Shown here: positions 10,981 to 22,353 of the stretch, one piece after another | Layout of the letters: each line of letters begins with the position of its first letter | Position numbering within the stretch: the first letter of the stretch is position 1 | Assembly: GCA_009667805.1 (NCBI GenBank) | Contig: CM019066.1 | Location: 4,650,001-4,714,000 of the forward strand | Direction of reading: 5' to 3' | Length of the DNA stretch: 64,000 nucleotides | Source: Leptobrachium leishanense | Taxonomy: Eukaryota > Chordata > Amphibia > Anura > Megophryidae | The notes under the pieces: model-generated | The model's input: the letters and a program-made list of their open reading frames with translations, nothing else | Databases searched by the model: none | Told to the model about the DNA's origin: nothing | Position numbers and translations under genes: made by a program

Positions 10981-11433
10981 CAGCAGGTTTATTCAGGCGA
11001 ACCCCATAGGTTTCAATGTTAAAAATATTCCTGTTTTTATGCAATATCTAATAAATCATTTATTATTTTAATCTGCAGTAAAAAGTCTTTATTTATTGAT
11101 TTTTTTTTAGTACCGTTTAGTCATTTTTCAGATTTTTTTGGGCAAAATTCCCCCCCTTTTTTTTTAAGAGCAGTTTTTCTTTTTTCTGTAACAGAACTTT
11201 TTATTATCAATCATAGGATCTTATATGTAAATTCCAGACATTTTCGTTCAGTAGTTCTTTTGAAAACAGCAGATCACGGGTTTGCGGTGGCAGCATTCAG
11301 CGGCCGACTCCATGCACTTTGGGGACCCTGCGGTGAATGGTGAATTCACTGCAGGGTGGGGAAATTTTATTCTCAGTGCAGGGAACTACAGAACACCAAA
11401 AAGTTGGCGTCATTTCGGTGCTCTGTGAGTAAC
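10981..11433. mobile_element. Fragment of CAGGGTTATTC-family element
   Basis: It shares 'ccataggtttcaatgttaaa' and the following AT-rich body with 44763-45639 and 48222-48985. The left end is truncated. Confidence 0.5.
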
Positions 11434-11487
11434 CCATTTAGTGGTGAGGTTTTTTGCTGCCCCCTGGAAAGTGAAAGCCTAGGCCTT

Positions 11488-11570
11488 GCCTACCCAGGAC
11501 ATACTTGAAAATTAGTGAAATCTCAATGTATCCTTCCTGGTAAAATACTTTGCAAAAGTAAAAAAAAAAA
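11488..11570 (+). mobile_element. SINE 3' tail fragment
   Basis: It contains 'caggacatacttgaaaa' and 'tgtatccttcctggtaaa' and ends in A/TA-rich sequence. It is identical in type to the 3' halves of the SINEs at 43721 and 60045. Confidence 0.6.
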
Positions 11571-11690
11571 TATATATATATATATTTTTTTAGGGGTGGG
11601 GCCACCCAGTGTGGGCCGCCGCCCCCTGGAAAGTGCCGCCCTAGGCCTGGGCCTAGTCGGCCTAGGCCAAAATACACCACTGGGTGAGTG

Positions 11691-12181
11691 GTGGCGATCT
11701 CGCCTGCTGCTGCTGTGGGGGGTGATTAAATTAAAGGGAGGCCCTCTGTCTCTGTGTGGAGGACTGGGGGTTAAGAAATTGCTGCCCCAGGCGCTCCCTC
11801 ACACAGGCATCCCCTGGAATCTGCTCCTGCAATCACACTCACCCCCTCTCAGCCCGCAGTCTCCCTCCTCTCAGCCCTGCTGCTCCACACACACCGTTTT
11901 GCTGTGTCTCCCCAGCTCCTGTGCTCTCATTGCCTGCACTATCCCTGGCTCCTTCCTCCTGGGTGTCTGGTCCTGCTGCTGCCCCTGCCTCACCTCGGCT
12001 CTCAAACTTTTTTCATTGTCCTCCTGAGGTGGGACAGGCCTGAGGTGGGGGGTGTTATTGCCATGGGAGGACTGCTGTGCCCAGTCTCATTAACTCCTTC
12101 CTGACTTAGACCAACCCTTGGTTAAAACACAATCTCCCTTGCCAAAAGGGAATCCCCTAACTTCCCTCAAAAAATTCCAAC
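11691..12181. other. GC-rich sequence with no recognised gene
   Basis: This is probably the continuation of the hAT-like host sequence that begins near 6645. The gypsy element inserted at its right side. Confidence 0.3.
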
Positions 12182-12185
12182 CAAG

Positions 12186-13270
12186 TGTAGCGCTCACTCC
12201 CGGAGAAGCCGCTGAAAATGAACCACGGGTCAGTCTCCCCGCACTAGGGAATAAATATACTCCAGCACCGTTGTGGATTTTATAAATTATATAGTTTACT
12301 AAAGTAAAAGGCATAAAATGAGACATGGTGTTCGTAGATATATTTACAGTATTTCGTATCGCAGTAAACGCGCAGCGGAAAAAGAAATACGAGGCTTCGT
12401 ATTTCGGGAAAATGCGCAGCCGAACAGAAAAGAATACAATGCTTCGTAATTTCGAGAAACGCGTAGCAGAAAGAGAATACAATGCTTCGTAATTCGAGAA
12501 ACGCGCAGCGGAAAACAAAATAATATGCAAATCTTTACCCATTTTTGGGATATTAGGGAGTGAGTCCCGCACAGGTTAAGCCCCGGACTGTAAGTGTATA
12601 TGTGTGTTATGGTACCCGGGTACTATTCAACTGGCCAGTGAATCTCTTAAACGATGTATTCGACTAGTCAAGTTGGGGCCCTGTGGGTTTTAGAAATAAA
12701 CAGCAGCGTGCTTTCTTGACTTTATAAAACCGGCCTTGGAGGCCTCTCATCCATCCGCTCGATCACCAAGGTTCCTCTGACCCAGGACGTCCCTCCGCTC
12801 GGTGCCTTGCTGGGATACTGGCTACTGGATCCGTTGTCTGGCTCTCTTTGCTCCGACAGTGACTGGTCCAGCTACCGCCTGCTCTCCCATCCAATGGACC
12901 TGCGGTACTCCTAACTCGGGGGTCCTCCGCTTCCTTGACAGCAGCTTGGGTAATGCCTGTGGATCACTGGGTCTCCTTCTTACAAGGCTGGATAACCCCA
13001 CTTGGAATCCTGATAGGCCGCACTTGCGCTCCGGCCTAGTCACTGTTCCACTCTGCAGCACTGTGTCCTGTCTCTTTCACTGGCGCGCTCTGCCAGCTAT
13101 CTCCACGAGGCTCAGGATGTACCTCAGCGTGTCCCACCCACTTCCTGTGTCCGTTCCCAGAGCATGCCGGGAAATGTAGTCCCAATGTTCAGTGTCTCTT
13201 ATCGCGCTTGTCTCCCTCCGGTGGCCAAAAATAGGTACTGCCACAGTAAGGTTTTAAACACAGCGCTACA
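12186..13270 (-). repeat. 3' LTR of the gypsy element
   Basis: This 1085-bp repeat starts TGTAGCGC and ends GCGCTACA. It is about 98% identical to 19500-20588. Open frames in it (for example 12802-13179) recur in the other LTR and are not genes. Confidence 0.95.
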
Positions 13271-13284
13271 CTCTCCCCCTCCTA
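13271..13284 (-). promoter_or_regulatory. Polypurine tract for plus-strand priming
   Basis: On the minus strand 'aggagggggagag' directly precedes the LTR start TGTAGCGC. This is the expected site and composition. Confidence 0.85.
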
Positions 13285-13340
13285 GAACTCTTGGGTCTCT
13301 CCAAGGAGGTACAACAGTTACATTTACATTTCAACACATT

Positions 13341-16300
13341 TTAGATAACATATACAGGTTCGGCAGCAAACATACAGTGGGTTAGATACACTTCTTCAAG
13401 TTGACTCATGTTTTGTGCTACCTCAGCTAACATAGCAGACACTTTGGGCAACCTTTGCACTGTGGTGATGGCTTCTTCAGTGCTATGTCCCGGTGAGTCG
13501 TAAGTGAGTCGCTGGGGCAGTCGAACAGAGCGTTTTGGTTCTGGCTCAATCAGTTCCTCTTCAGGTGGAAGTACTATAGGTGCTGGCTCAGTCCTTCTTT
13601 CTACCACTGGAGCAGACATTTCTTCAGAGTATGATCCCTCCAGTGAAGGCATAGAACTATAATCATAAGACTCAGCTTCAGGAGCTACAGGGATTCCAAC
13701 AGTATCAGGAACTTCTAACTGAAATTCAAGAGCTTCAGGGATTTCCATAGTCTCAGGGACTTCTAACTGAAATACAGGAGCTTCAGGTCTCAAATTACTT
13801 TCCCACCGTTCAGGAGCTGAGATAGCCTCTTCAGGCTCCGGTGAGCGCATCCAGTCCAGACAAAAACTCTCTTCTTCACTGTCCCTTTAGCTCTCTTCGA
13901 CAGCCCGGGTCTGCTGAGACCGAGTAACAGGAGGCAAACGTGGAGCAGGCGGATTTGGCAGAGAAAGTTCGTCCCCGACTGGTATCCTCACAGCCTCTCT
14001 CAAAGGTAACAAATGATTCCGATGCCAGTTCTTAAGAGGCCCAGCCTTTCCATCCGGCCGGATTTGATACACCGGCAGACCCGGCAGTTGCTTGCAGACA
14101 ATGTAGACTTGAGAACTCCATCTATCCGCCAACTTGTGCCTCGCAGCAGCACCCAAGTTCTTCAACAAAACCCTATCACCGGGTTGTAGATCTTGTATCC
14201 GAACTTTCAAGTCATAATCCTTTATGTTCCTTTGCTCCCTGTTTCCTGAGGTCAAACGGGCCTGTTCAAACGCAGAAGCCAGGTTCTTCCGAAGTCTGTC
14301 CACGTAGTTTCTATGGGAAGCTACCGACGTCTGGTCTAGAGATAACTCAAACGCCAAATCAACCGGCAGTCGGGCTTCTCTTCCGAACATAAGACGGTAC
14401 GGTGAGTATCCAGTCGCATCACTCTCCGTACTGTTATATGCATGCACCAGAGTAGCTATGTGACGACTTCAACTCTGCTTCTCTATGTTTGACAAAGTCC
14501 CCAGCATATTCAGCAGCGTGCGATTAAACCTTTCAGGCTGAGCATCACCTTGAGGGTGATATGGTGTAGTTCGGGTCTTTTGGATTCCCAACAGTTCCAA
14601 CAATTGCCCAACAAGTCGGCTTTCAAAGTCTCTACCCTGATCAGAGTGTATTCTCCTTGGCAGGCCGTAGTGAACAAAGAACTTTTCCATCAGAACCTTG
14701 GCTACTGTCGGAGCGCGTTGATCTTTCGTAGAAAAAGCTTGGGCGTAACGAGTGAAATGATCAGTCACTATTAGAATATTCCCTTGCCCACTAGCATCCG
14801 GCTCTAAGCACAGGAAGTCAATGCACACCAAATCCATGGGTCCCTGACTCTGCAGATGGCTCATTGGAGCGGTTCGGGTCGGTAGAGTCTTCCTCTGAAT
14901 ACACCTCAGACAGGAATGGCAGTAACTTTCCACTTCAGCTCTCATGCAAGGCCAATAGAATCTGTCTCGCACCAGCTTAAAAGTTCTTTCAGCACCCAAA
15001 TGTCCATGCTCATCATGTAGCGATCGCAGCACACTCTCTCTATGCTTAGTGGGAAGGAATAACTGTTGAGTCTCTTCAGCATTGGTTGAGGGGCCCCTTC
15101 GGTAGACCACCCCATCCAACATCTTCAAACGTTCCCACTCTTTGTAGACCAATCTGGCTCCATCCGGGGAATTGGTCAGCAGAATTTTCCGCTGGTTCGC
15201 AGTTAGGGCCTTTATGGTCAATGCAATTAAAGGGTCTCTGGCCTGATCCGCTTTCAGGTCCTGTTTTGAAAAAGTAAGTAGACTCTCATCCCTCAATTGC
15301 GTAGGGTTGCAGTAGAACTCAGGAACAGCCGCAGCCATGACTCCTATGGCCTCCGCTTCAATCCCTCCCTTGACCCGGCGCTCTGCTCCTTGACACAAAG
15401 CTTGCACCCCGTCTGGAGTTAACTGAGTCCATTCTGCAGTGTAGGGTCTTCTCGATAAAGCATCAGCATCTCGATTATTCACCCCAGGGCGATACTTCAG
15501 GCTGAACCGAAACCCTGACAGAGCGGCCAACCACCGATGTCCCGTTGCGTCCAGTTTTGCAGTAGTAAGGACGTAGGTAAGAGGATTGTTATCCGTCTTT
15601 ATCACAAACTCGGCTCCATACAGATAGTCCTTTAACTTGTCCACCACTGCCCACTTTAAGGCTAGGAACTCCAACTTGTGGGTAGGATAGTTCTTCTCTG
15701 AAGGCGTAAGGCTCCGGCTCACGTACGCTACAGGCCTCAGCAATCCACCATACTCCTGATACAGGACTCCTCCTAACCCTTCTCTGCTGGCATCCACATG
15801 TAACTCATACGGCTTGTGAGGGTCCGCGTAGGCCAAGACAGGAGCCCGAGTGAGACTCTCTTTCAGCTTCAAGAAAGCACCTTCACATTGACTAGTCCAT
15901 TCGCCCTGTATGGACTCTCGAGCTTTCCTTGGTCCTGGAGCTGACGGGTTTCGGTCAGAGGCCTTGCAGCCTTCTTCGGTGTTTTCCTTCTGTAGGAGTT
16001 TGTTCAGTGGTTGAGCTATTTCTGCGAATCCTCCTACAAATCTTCGATAATATGAACAGAACCCCAAGAAAGATCTAAGTTCAGTGACGTTTCTGGGTCT
16101 AGGCCAAGAAGCTACGGCCTCCAACTTCCGAGGATCTGTCGAAACACCTTCTGCTGAGACCACATGTCCCAGATACGTAACAGACGGTAGACAGAATTGG
16201 CATTTCTCCAGAGACAGTTTCAATCCCTCTTCATGGAGCCTCTTCAAGACCTTCTCCAAACGTTGCTCATGTTTTTCCAGAGTCTTCCCAAACACAATTA

Positions 16301-17971
16301 TGTCATCCAGGTACACTAATATTTCGATCAGATTCATGTCCCCGACTGTCTTCTCCATCAACCGTTGGAACATGGCCGGAGCCCCCGTAAGGCCTTGAGG
16401 CATTCTGTTGAATTCAAAGTACCCCAGTGGACAGATGAACGCAGTTTTCTCTTTGTCTTCGGGATGCATTGGTATCTGGTGATACCCGCTTCGCAGGTCT
16501 AGTACACTAAACCATTTTGCTCCAGACAAACACTGTAAGGCATCTTCTATCCGAGGAGTAGCATATTGGTCTGGGATGGTTCTCCGGTTCAACGTGCGGT
16601 AGTCTATGCATAGGCGGACAGAACCATTCTTCTTCCGGACCATCACTATTGGAGATGCGTATGGACTCCTGGACTCTTGAATCACCTTGGTTCTTTGCAA
16701 TTCATTCAGCTGTTCTCGCAGATCATCCAAGTCTCCCAGCGGAACTCGCCTTGACCTTTCACGAAACGGCTTGTCTTCTTGTAATCGAATGCGGTGTTCA
16801 GTACTTTTAGCTAGGCCTACGTCGAACTCATCTTTCGAGAACAATTCTCTCCACTTTAGAACTTGAGACTGAAGACGTTTCTTCCACTCGGATGAAATGG
16901 GAGCGTCCTTGGGGTAGAATCTTTCATCTGGAATCTCTTTATCCACTCCCCCTCCTAAATCGGTGGAGAGGGGCGTAGCGGACTCTACTTGCCCGATAGG
17001 CATTCGTGCTTTAAGGACTACTGGAGAATCAGACACATTGCACACGCTGACTGAGACTCTTCCTCGTGTTCTTTTCAGAGCTTTAGTGGAGATTATTTCA
17101 GGGATTACTTCGACTCCGGCTTCACTCCCATGATTAAAATCGGTTTCCAGCACCACATAGGGACCTGGTTGCGACCCGTTCAACTTGACTGAAGCCCGGA
17201 AACTCGCTACTTCTCCTGCTTGCAGAACCTTCTCTGTTCCTTCTAATCTCCATAGGCGCCCCACTTCGGCAGGTGCCTTCTGTTCTTCGACCATCCTCTG
17301 ATAGACTGGACGTAACATTGGGTGTACTCCTTGAGTAGAACCTTCTTCCAATACGATAGGTGTCAGGAGACGCCGCACCAAATCAGTATTCGTCCCCACT
17401 ATCATGGAACTTCTGTTTGCACCTGAGGGTCGAGGACACACAATGGCCAATGCATCACAACCTCCAGACTGTCCGATGACTTCGGATCCGATCTCCAATT
17501 TCACCTGTAGATACCCGTCATAAGGGAGTTTCTCAGTTCCGATACCCCAGATTTCCAGGTCCTTCAATTTCTGTAGAGGAATGTGCTTCAAATGTTTCTC
17601 ATAGAAGTCTCGGTAGATCAATGTCACTTGAGCCCCTGAATCCAACAGGGCTTTAGTGTAGACTCCCTCCACTTGGATTGGCACAATAGGAGAAGGACCT
17701 ATTAGTTGGTCAGGAAACTTGGTGGCGGTATCCGGGCACTTAGACCCAGTTTGCTGTACCCTGGCCTTTTTCTTGGCCCGTGTAGGTTTTGGGTGTGCAT
17801 TGCTTCCCCATGACGTAGGTCCGGATGCTAAGGGAGTGACTCTTTCAGTCCTGGCAGGCTCAGCAGTTGGCCCGACTTTGGGCCCTCTCGCCCTCTTAGT
17901 CCTGGCTTGATTTTTGGAGCGGGGTTCAACCTTCGGGCACCTAGGTTGCTCCTTCACTTGTGCCCTCTGGC
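13341..17971 (-). pseudogene. pol: gypsy pol: protease, reverse transcriptase, RNase H, integrase
   Basis: One frame runs from the gag overlap to 13341, broken by a TGA at 14469-14471 and a TAA at 13887-13889; all three open parts are in phase. Numbering from 17957, the protease shows DSGA at residues 106-109. RT has VLD at 485-487 and YLDD at 549-552. RNase H acidic residues are D722, E763, D789 and D830/832. The integrase zinc region (about 981-1019) is followed by D1047, D1106 and E1142. After the first stop come the integrase C-terminal domain (13887-14447) and a proline/glutamate-rich tail (13341-13850). Expression is expected through a -1 frameshift from gag, because the frame lies one base behind gag and remains open upstream of the gag stop. 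The first stop follows 'EKQS' and the second follows 'VEES'; both look like point changes. The catalytic residues themselves are intact. Confidence 0.95.
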
Positions 17972-17978
17972 GTTTCCC
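17927..17978 (-). promoter_or_regulatory. -1 ribosomal frameshift signal (GGGAAAC plus possible pseudoknot)
   Basis: On the minus strand the heptamer GGGAAAC (17972-17978) is in the correct phase in gag (codons GGA AAC). After a 6-nt spacer, GGGCAC (17960-17965) can pair with GTGCCC (17935-17940). CAACCT in that loop (17943-17948) can pair with AGGTTG (17927-17932), which is an H-type pseudoknot layout. Slipping back one base enters the pol frame with no stop. GGGAAAC is a known slippery site in simian retrovirus type 1 and in PEG10. The loop crossing stem 1 is only 2 nt, which would strain the knot. Confidence 0.75.
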
Positions 17979-19443
17979 GCCGGTGAGGTAGATAACAGTC
18001 CTTCTAAGGCTTTTAACAGCTCCTCAACTCTATTCCTCTCAGGCTTTCGGTCTTTGCATTGTGCGCGGAAGTGGCCCATTTCTCCACAACCGAAACATCT
18101 CTTCTTAGAAAGTGGAGACGCAGTCGCCTGTTGTGATTCAGTTAAAGGACCTTGGCTAGACGCAACAGCAACTCCGGTCGTCTGCATGCCTGTAAGGAAC
18201 TTCTGCATCTCTGCCTGCATCTCTGTCACCTTCATCAACACTCGGCACAGTTCCGCGTGCGCCCGTTGCAATTCAGCTTGAGCTTCCTGTACTTGCTTAA
18301 CAGTTTTGTACAACTCACCACGTTCAGAGAGGTGTAATTCTTTGGCAGCCCTCTCTGTGGATTTAAAAGCGATCAGGTGCTCTTGCTCGTCCACGTCGGA
18401 TCCGTAAGTATCCAGTGAGTCGCTTTCAGGCTGCAGACCGTCGTTATGCCTTACAGGTTGTGCGTAAGCTCTTTCCCCTCGCCTGAAGGATTTTTCCTCC
18501 AGCAAAGCCTCCTCCTCTCTGACAGCTCGGATCAGTTCCAGGTACTTCAGTTCTTGATTACCTGCTCTGCTTCTCAGCTGCAGCATCACTGGATCTAGAG
18601 GTTGAGAGCCCCTCAGGATCTGTTTTATCCGGATCTTATCCACTTCGGCCGGCTCGGCCCCTTTCTTGAGGAGTATCTGGTGCAGAATCTTATCTAGGCG
18701 CCTCATGTATTCGGTCATTCTCTCACCTTTCCGCTGGTAGGTGTGTTCATACTGATATACAAGCTCTGCGGCCTTTTCTGTTCGCCCAAAAACTTCCTCC
18801 AAAACGTTTAAATAATCTAAAGCAGTACAGTCTTTTCTACTCAGTTTTAGGTTTCTAACCGCTTCTGACGCAGGTCCCTTTAAACTCTCGGTGATCCTTT
18901 GCTTTTTCTGAGCTTCAGGGACGTCCCACTCATCCAGAGCCTGCATCGCCTGTTCCACCCATTCCTCAAAGGTTTCTTCTCCCGCCGGAGTTGGTACGTT
19001 TCCTGTAAAATTTCTCAACCGTCGATAACCGAAGTTAGTGTGCGGAGGGCTTGTTCTCTGACACTTAGCCAGCAAATCTCCAATAGCCACTATGAATTCA
19101 GGCCCGATCATGGCCAACGGACTGGGCGCGGGAACACTTGCGGATTCACCACGTGGCGCACTTGGCTGAATCAGTTGTACTTCCACCTCATCGGTCAGCT
19201 TCATGCTTTCGCCCTGAAAACACACTGGAACGCCCTTTCTCCATTCAAAAAGAACATACGTGTGAGAGGTATCTGTGTTCTTTTTAATGTCCAGGATTAA
19301 CCCCGATGATCTGGTGTCAGCGCGGCCACGGCCTGGCGAATCTGATCTTCGGCCCAAGTGTCTGCGGGAATATCCATGACTATACAACATTCTAACTGAC
19401 TACTGTGCTCCTCACACCATTCGGCAACAGTGTCTGGATCCAT
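17954..19443 (-). pseudogene. gag: gypsy gag, PNMA/Arc-like capsid protein with zinc knuckle
   Basis: The long frame (17954-19390, 478 codons from an ATG) contains a region similar to the PNMA family around residues 125-290 (a 'FEEWVEQA' block, 'ESLKGPASEAV', 'YEHTYQRKGERM'), a coiled-coil-like stretch at about 355-405 and a CCHC knuckle C432-C435-H440-C445. The better N-terminus lies in another frame from an ATG at 19441-19443. It reads a short PNMA-type start ('AEWCEEHS...VMDIPADTWAE') and meets a stop near 19298, so a small frameshift near 19300-19370 separates it from the rest. Gag would form the capsid and bind genomic RNA. It ends at TGA 17954-17956, overlapping pol by a -1 frame. PNMA-family kinship is inferred from motif pattern, not a search. 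Confidence 0.85.
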
Positions 19444-19479
19444 ATTTAACCCTTTAGATGCAGTTTTTCCAGAGACTGG

Positions 19480-19497
19480 ATCCCGGACGAGCCCCCA
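19480..19497 (-). promoter_or_regulatory. Primer binding site, tRNA-Pro type
   Basis: On the minus strand the 18-mer TGGGGGCTCGTCCGGGAT lies 2 nt after the 5' LTR. It is the sequence used by murine leukaemia viruses for tRNA-Pro priming. Confidence 0.9.
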
Positions 19498-19499
19498 CG

Positions 19500-20588
19500 T
19501 GTAGCGCTCACTCCCAGAGGAGCCACTGAAAATGAACCACGGGTCAGTCTCCCCGCACTAGGGAATAAATATACTCCAGCACCGTTGTGGATTTTATAAA
19601 TTATATAGTTTACTAAAGTAAAGGGCATATAATGAGACACGGTGTTCGTAGATATATTTACAGTATTTCGTATCGCGGTAAACGCGCAGCGGAAAAAGAA
19701 ATACGAGGCTTCGTATTTCGGGAAAATGTGCAGCCGAACAGAAAAGAATACAATGCTTCGTAATTTCCAGAAACGCGTAGCGGAAAGAGAATACAATGCT
19801 TCGTAATTCGAGAAACGCGCAGCGGAAAACAAAATAATATGCAAATCTTTACCCCTTTTTGGGATATTAGGGAGTGAGTCCCGCACAGGTTAAGTCCCGG
19901 ACTGTAAGTGTATGTGTGTGTTATGGTACCCGGGTACTATTCAACTGGCCAGTGAATCTCTTAAACGATGTCTTCGACTAGTCAAGTTGGGGCCCTGTGG
20001 GTTTTAGAAATAAACAGCAGCGTGCTTTCTTGACTTTATAAAACCGGCCTTGGAGGCCTCTCACCCATCCGCTCGATCACCAAGGTTCCTCTGACCCAGG
20101 ACGTCCCTCCGCTCGGTGCCTTGCTGGGATACTGGCTACTGGATCCGTTGTCTGGCTCTCTTTGCTCCGACAGTGACTGGTCCAGCTACCGCCTGCTCTC
20201 CCATCCAATGGACCTGCGGTACTCCTAACTCGGGGGTCCTCCGCTTCCTTGACAGCAGCTTGGGTAATGCCTGTGGATCACTGGGTCTCCTTCTTACAAG
20301 GCTGGATAACCCCACTTGGAATCCTGATAGGCCGCACTTGCGCTCCGGCCTAGTCACTGTTCCACTCTGCAGCACTGTGTCCTTTCTCTTTCACTCCCTG
20401 GCGCGCTCTGCCAGCTATCTCCACGAGGCTCAGGATGTACCTCGGCGTGTCCCACCCACTTCCTGTGTCCGTTCCCAGAGCATGCCGGGAAATGTAGTCC
20501 CAATGTTCAGTGTCTCTTATCGCGCTTGTCTCCCTCCGGTGGCCAAAAATAGGTACTGCCACAGTAAGGTTTTAAACACAGCGCTACA
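19500..20588 (-). repeat. 5' LTR of the gypsy element
   Basis: This 1089-bp repeat has termini TGTAGCGC/GCGCTACA. On the minus strand it contains TATAAAG (about 20034-20040), a plausible TATA box. Confidence 0.95.
20034..20040 (-). promoter_or_regulatory. Candidate TATA box in the 5' LTR
   Basis: The minus strand reads 'ggttttataaagtc'. It lies about 0.5 kb from either edge of the LTR, which is compatible with a U3 promoter. The transcription start was not determined. Confidence 0.4.
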
Positions 20589-20990
20589 CAAGTAACCTCT
20601 GTCTGAGGCACTATAAATCAGACTGATCCTTCTGATCTGTCAGACTTCCTGCTCTGATCTACACACTCAGTCCCCAAGCAGAGCACAGCATGGGTTAAGT
20701 ATTTAAAGGGACTTACACAGTGCTCAGCCATGTAACATGAAACCTGGAGGAGATGGCCAGTGTCAGTGACAGACTGCTTGTGACATGTCTGGGGCTGATC
20801 TGCAGTTATGGCTGAGCTGTGCATCACTTTAAATTATTAACCCTAAAATCTATGGGGGCCCTGTCTCCTTGCAATCCTAATTCACCTATATGTGCCACAG
20901 AACCACTGTGTATAACAGAGCTGCAAAGTAAAAAGGAAGAGCAGCTCAATGTGTCTTTTAAATTCAAATAAACCTTATTAGAAATAGCTT

Positions 20991-22353
20991 GGTGTAAGGG
21001 CCCGAGTTGCTGCACTATGGGCCTCTGGCTGGTACTTGTTCCCTGGGCCGAAGTTGCCAGTCAGCCCCTGGGATCAGTACCGGAGGGGTAGCGGTCTTGC
21101 GGATATGAGCCCGGTATGCAGCAATATATATACAACACACTTAGGGGAAATGGTGGAGGCAGAGGCAGGTACAGGGGAGATGGCAATAGGTTGTCAATGG
21201 GCAGGACTTGAAGAGGGCTGACCAGGATGGATAATGGGACACGGAGGTAACATCAACAAGAACACAGGAGAGGTAACCAGGAGTCTTTGAGGGTACAAGG
21301 GTCTTAGACACAACGGGAGAACTTAAGTACAGCGGGGGTCTTGAATACACTTGAGAGGGACATGCGAAAACTGAAGGTACCCGGATACTTGGGGGGACAC
21401 AATGAACTTGGTACCATGGAGTGGTACCCGCAGGGGTGCAGCAGGCAGCTGAAGGGAAACAAGGGGAATCCAGGCGTAGCACAAAAGGGGTAATCCAGGT
21501 AGCGTACTTGGGTCACAATCCAGGGTCTTTGGCAGGTAGAAAGCATTTAACAGGAGCAGGTCAGAATAGGTCTTGAGTTAAGGGGCGACAGTGCTGATAA
21601 AGTGAAAAAGGGGAGCGCAGCCCTTTATTCAGGTGACCAGTGCTTCATGGGAAACCCCTGAGTGGAATTGCTGAGTAGCTGAATCAATCAGGCCTGTAGT
21701 GGAAATGGTACAGTCTGTGGGTAAGGCATGAAGGTTGCTGCCTTCATTTGCAGGCACGACAGTGGGTGGGAGCCTGACAATAAATAAATAGTGACAGTAC
21801 TGTTTCTGGATGCCTGGAAACTGAAAGAAAAGAACATGCACAATGCGAGATGAAAGAAAATCCCAATGACTCCTGTGGTTTAGCTTGAAACAGACTTATT
21901 GTTAAACTAGCTCTTTTCTAGGGTGCAGAGGACGCTTCCCGCATGTCACCTGCCATAGTTGTCTTTCTCTGGTCAAAAATCAGGTAATCAGAACAGAAAG
22001 TAAACGTGCTATTGGGTCAGGAACCACAAAAGGGAAAGGAGGAAACTGCTAAGGATTGATTTATATAGAGGACCAGGGATCGCTATTGGTCAGTGTCAAT
22101 CCCTCTGCTGCAGAACGTGCTCGTAGGGAATGACGCCCAGTTGCCTGTGTCATTTCACCGACATCTGATCTGGGCGCTATAAATCTGCCGCATTGTGGAG
22201 CATCCCGCATCTGAAACCACAGAACAGATTTCTGGGATAGCTTCCTATTGTCTGTGTCCTTGGGCGCGTCATTTTAAGAATGAGGATCTGTCAGAGAATC
22301 GTTCTCATAATAAGGCAAGGGGCAGCCCCATCCCTGTCACGCCAATACGTGAC
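20991..22353 (-). mobile_element. Possible solo LTR, about 1.36 kb
   Basis: AGCTT occurs immediately before 'ggtgtaagggccc' (20986-20990) and after 'caatacgtgac' (22354-22358), which would be a 5-bp target duplication. On the minus strand the block begins close to TGTCACG, a common LTR start. There is no internal region. The exact ends are uncertain, because TG/CA termini would shift them by one base and break the duplication. Confidence 0.4.

Larger units (their letters stand above)
8560..11682. mobile_element. hAT element, about 3.1 kb, TIR CAGTGGTGTATTTAGG, with nested insertions
   Basis: CAGTGGTGTATTT opens the element and AAATACACCACTG closes it. The perfect 8-bp duplication GGTGAGTG lies at 8552-8559 and 11683-11690. 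Both subterminal regions also share 'gccctaggcc'. No transposase ORF is visible. Inside are a TTAA-flanked piggyBac-type element (8739-9950), a 57-bp minisatellite (10100-10745), part of a CAGGGTTATTC-family element (about 10981-11433) and a SINE tail (about 11488-11570). Confidence 0.88.
12182..20592 (-). mobile_element. Ty3/gypsy LTR retrotransposon with PNMA-like gag
   Basis: The element spans 12186-20588 and is bounded by the 4-bp duplication CAAG at 12182-12185 and 20589-20592. Read on the minus strand the order is 5' LTR, primer binding site, gag, protease-RT-RNase H-integrase, polypurine tract, 3' LTR. That is the standard Ty3/gypsy order with integrase last. The LTRs differ by about 17 substitutions and one 4-bp gap by eye, so the insertion is fairly recent. 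gag carries a frameshift and pol carries two in-frame stops, so this copy is not autonomous as it stands. Confidence 0.95.

Noticed and set aside
12802..13179. 125-codon frame, nearly repeated at 20116-20595
   Set aside because: Both lie in the LTRs of the gypsy element, which explains their identity; no coding motifs.
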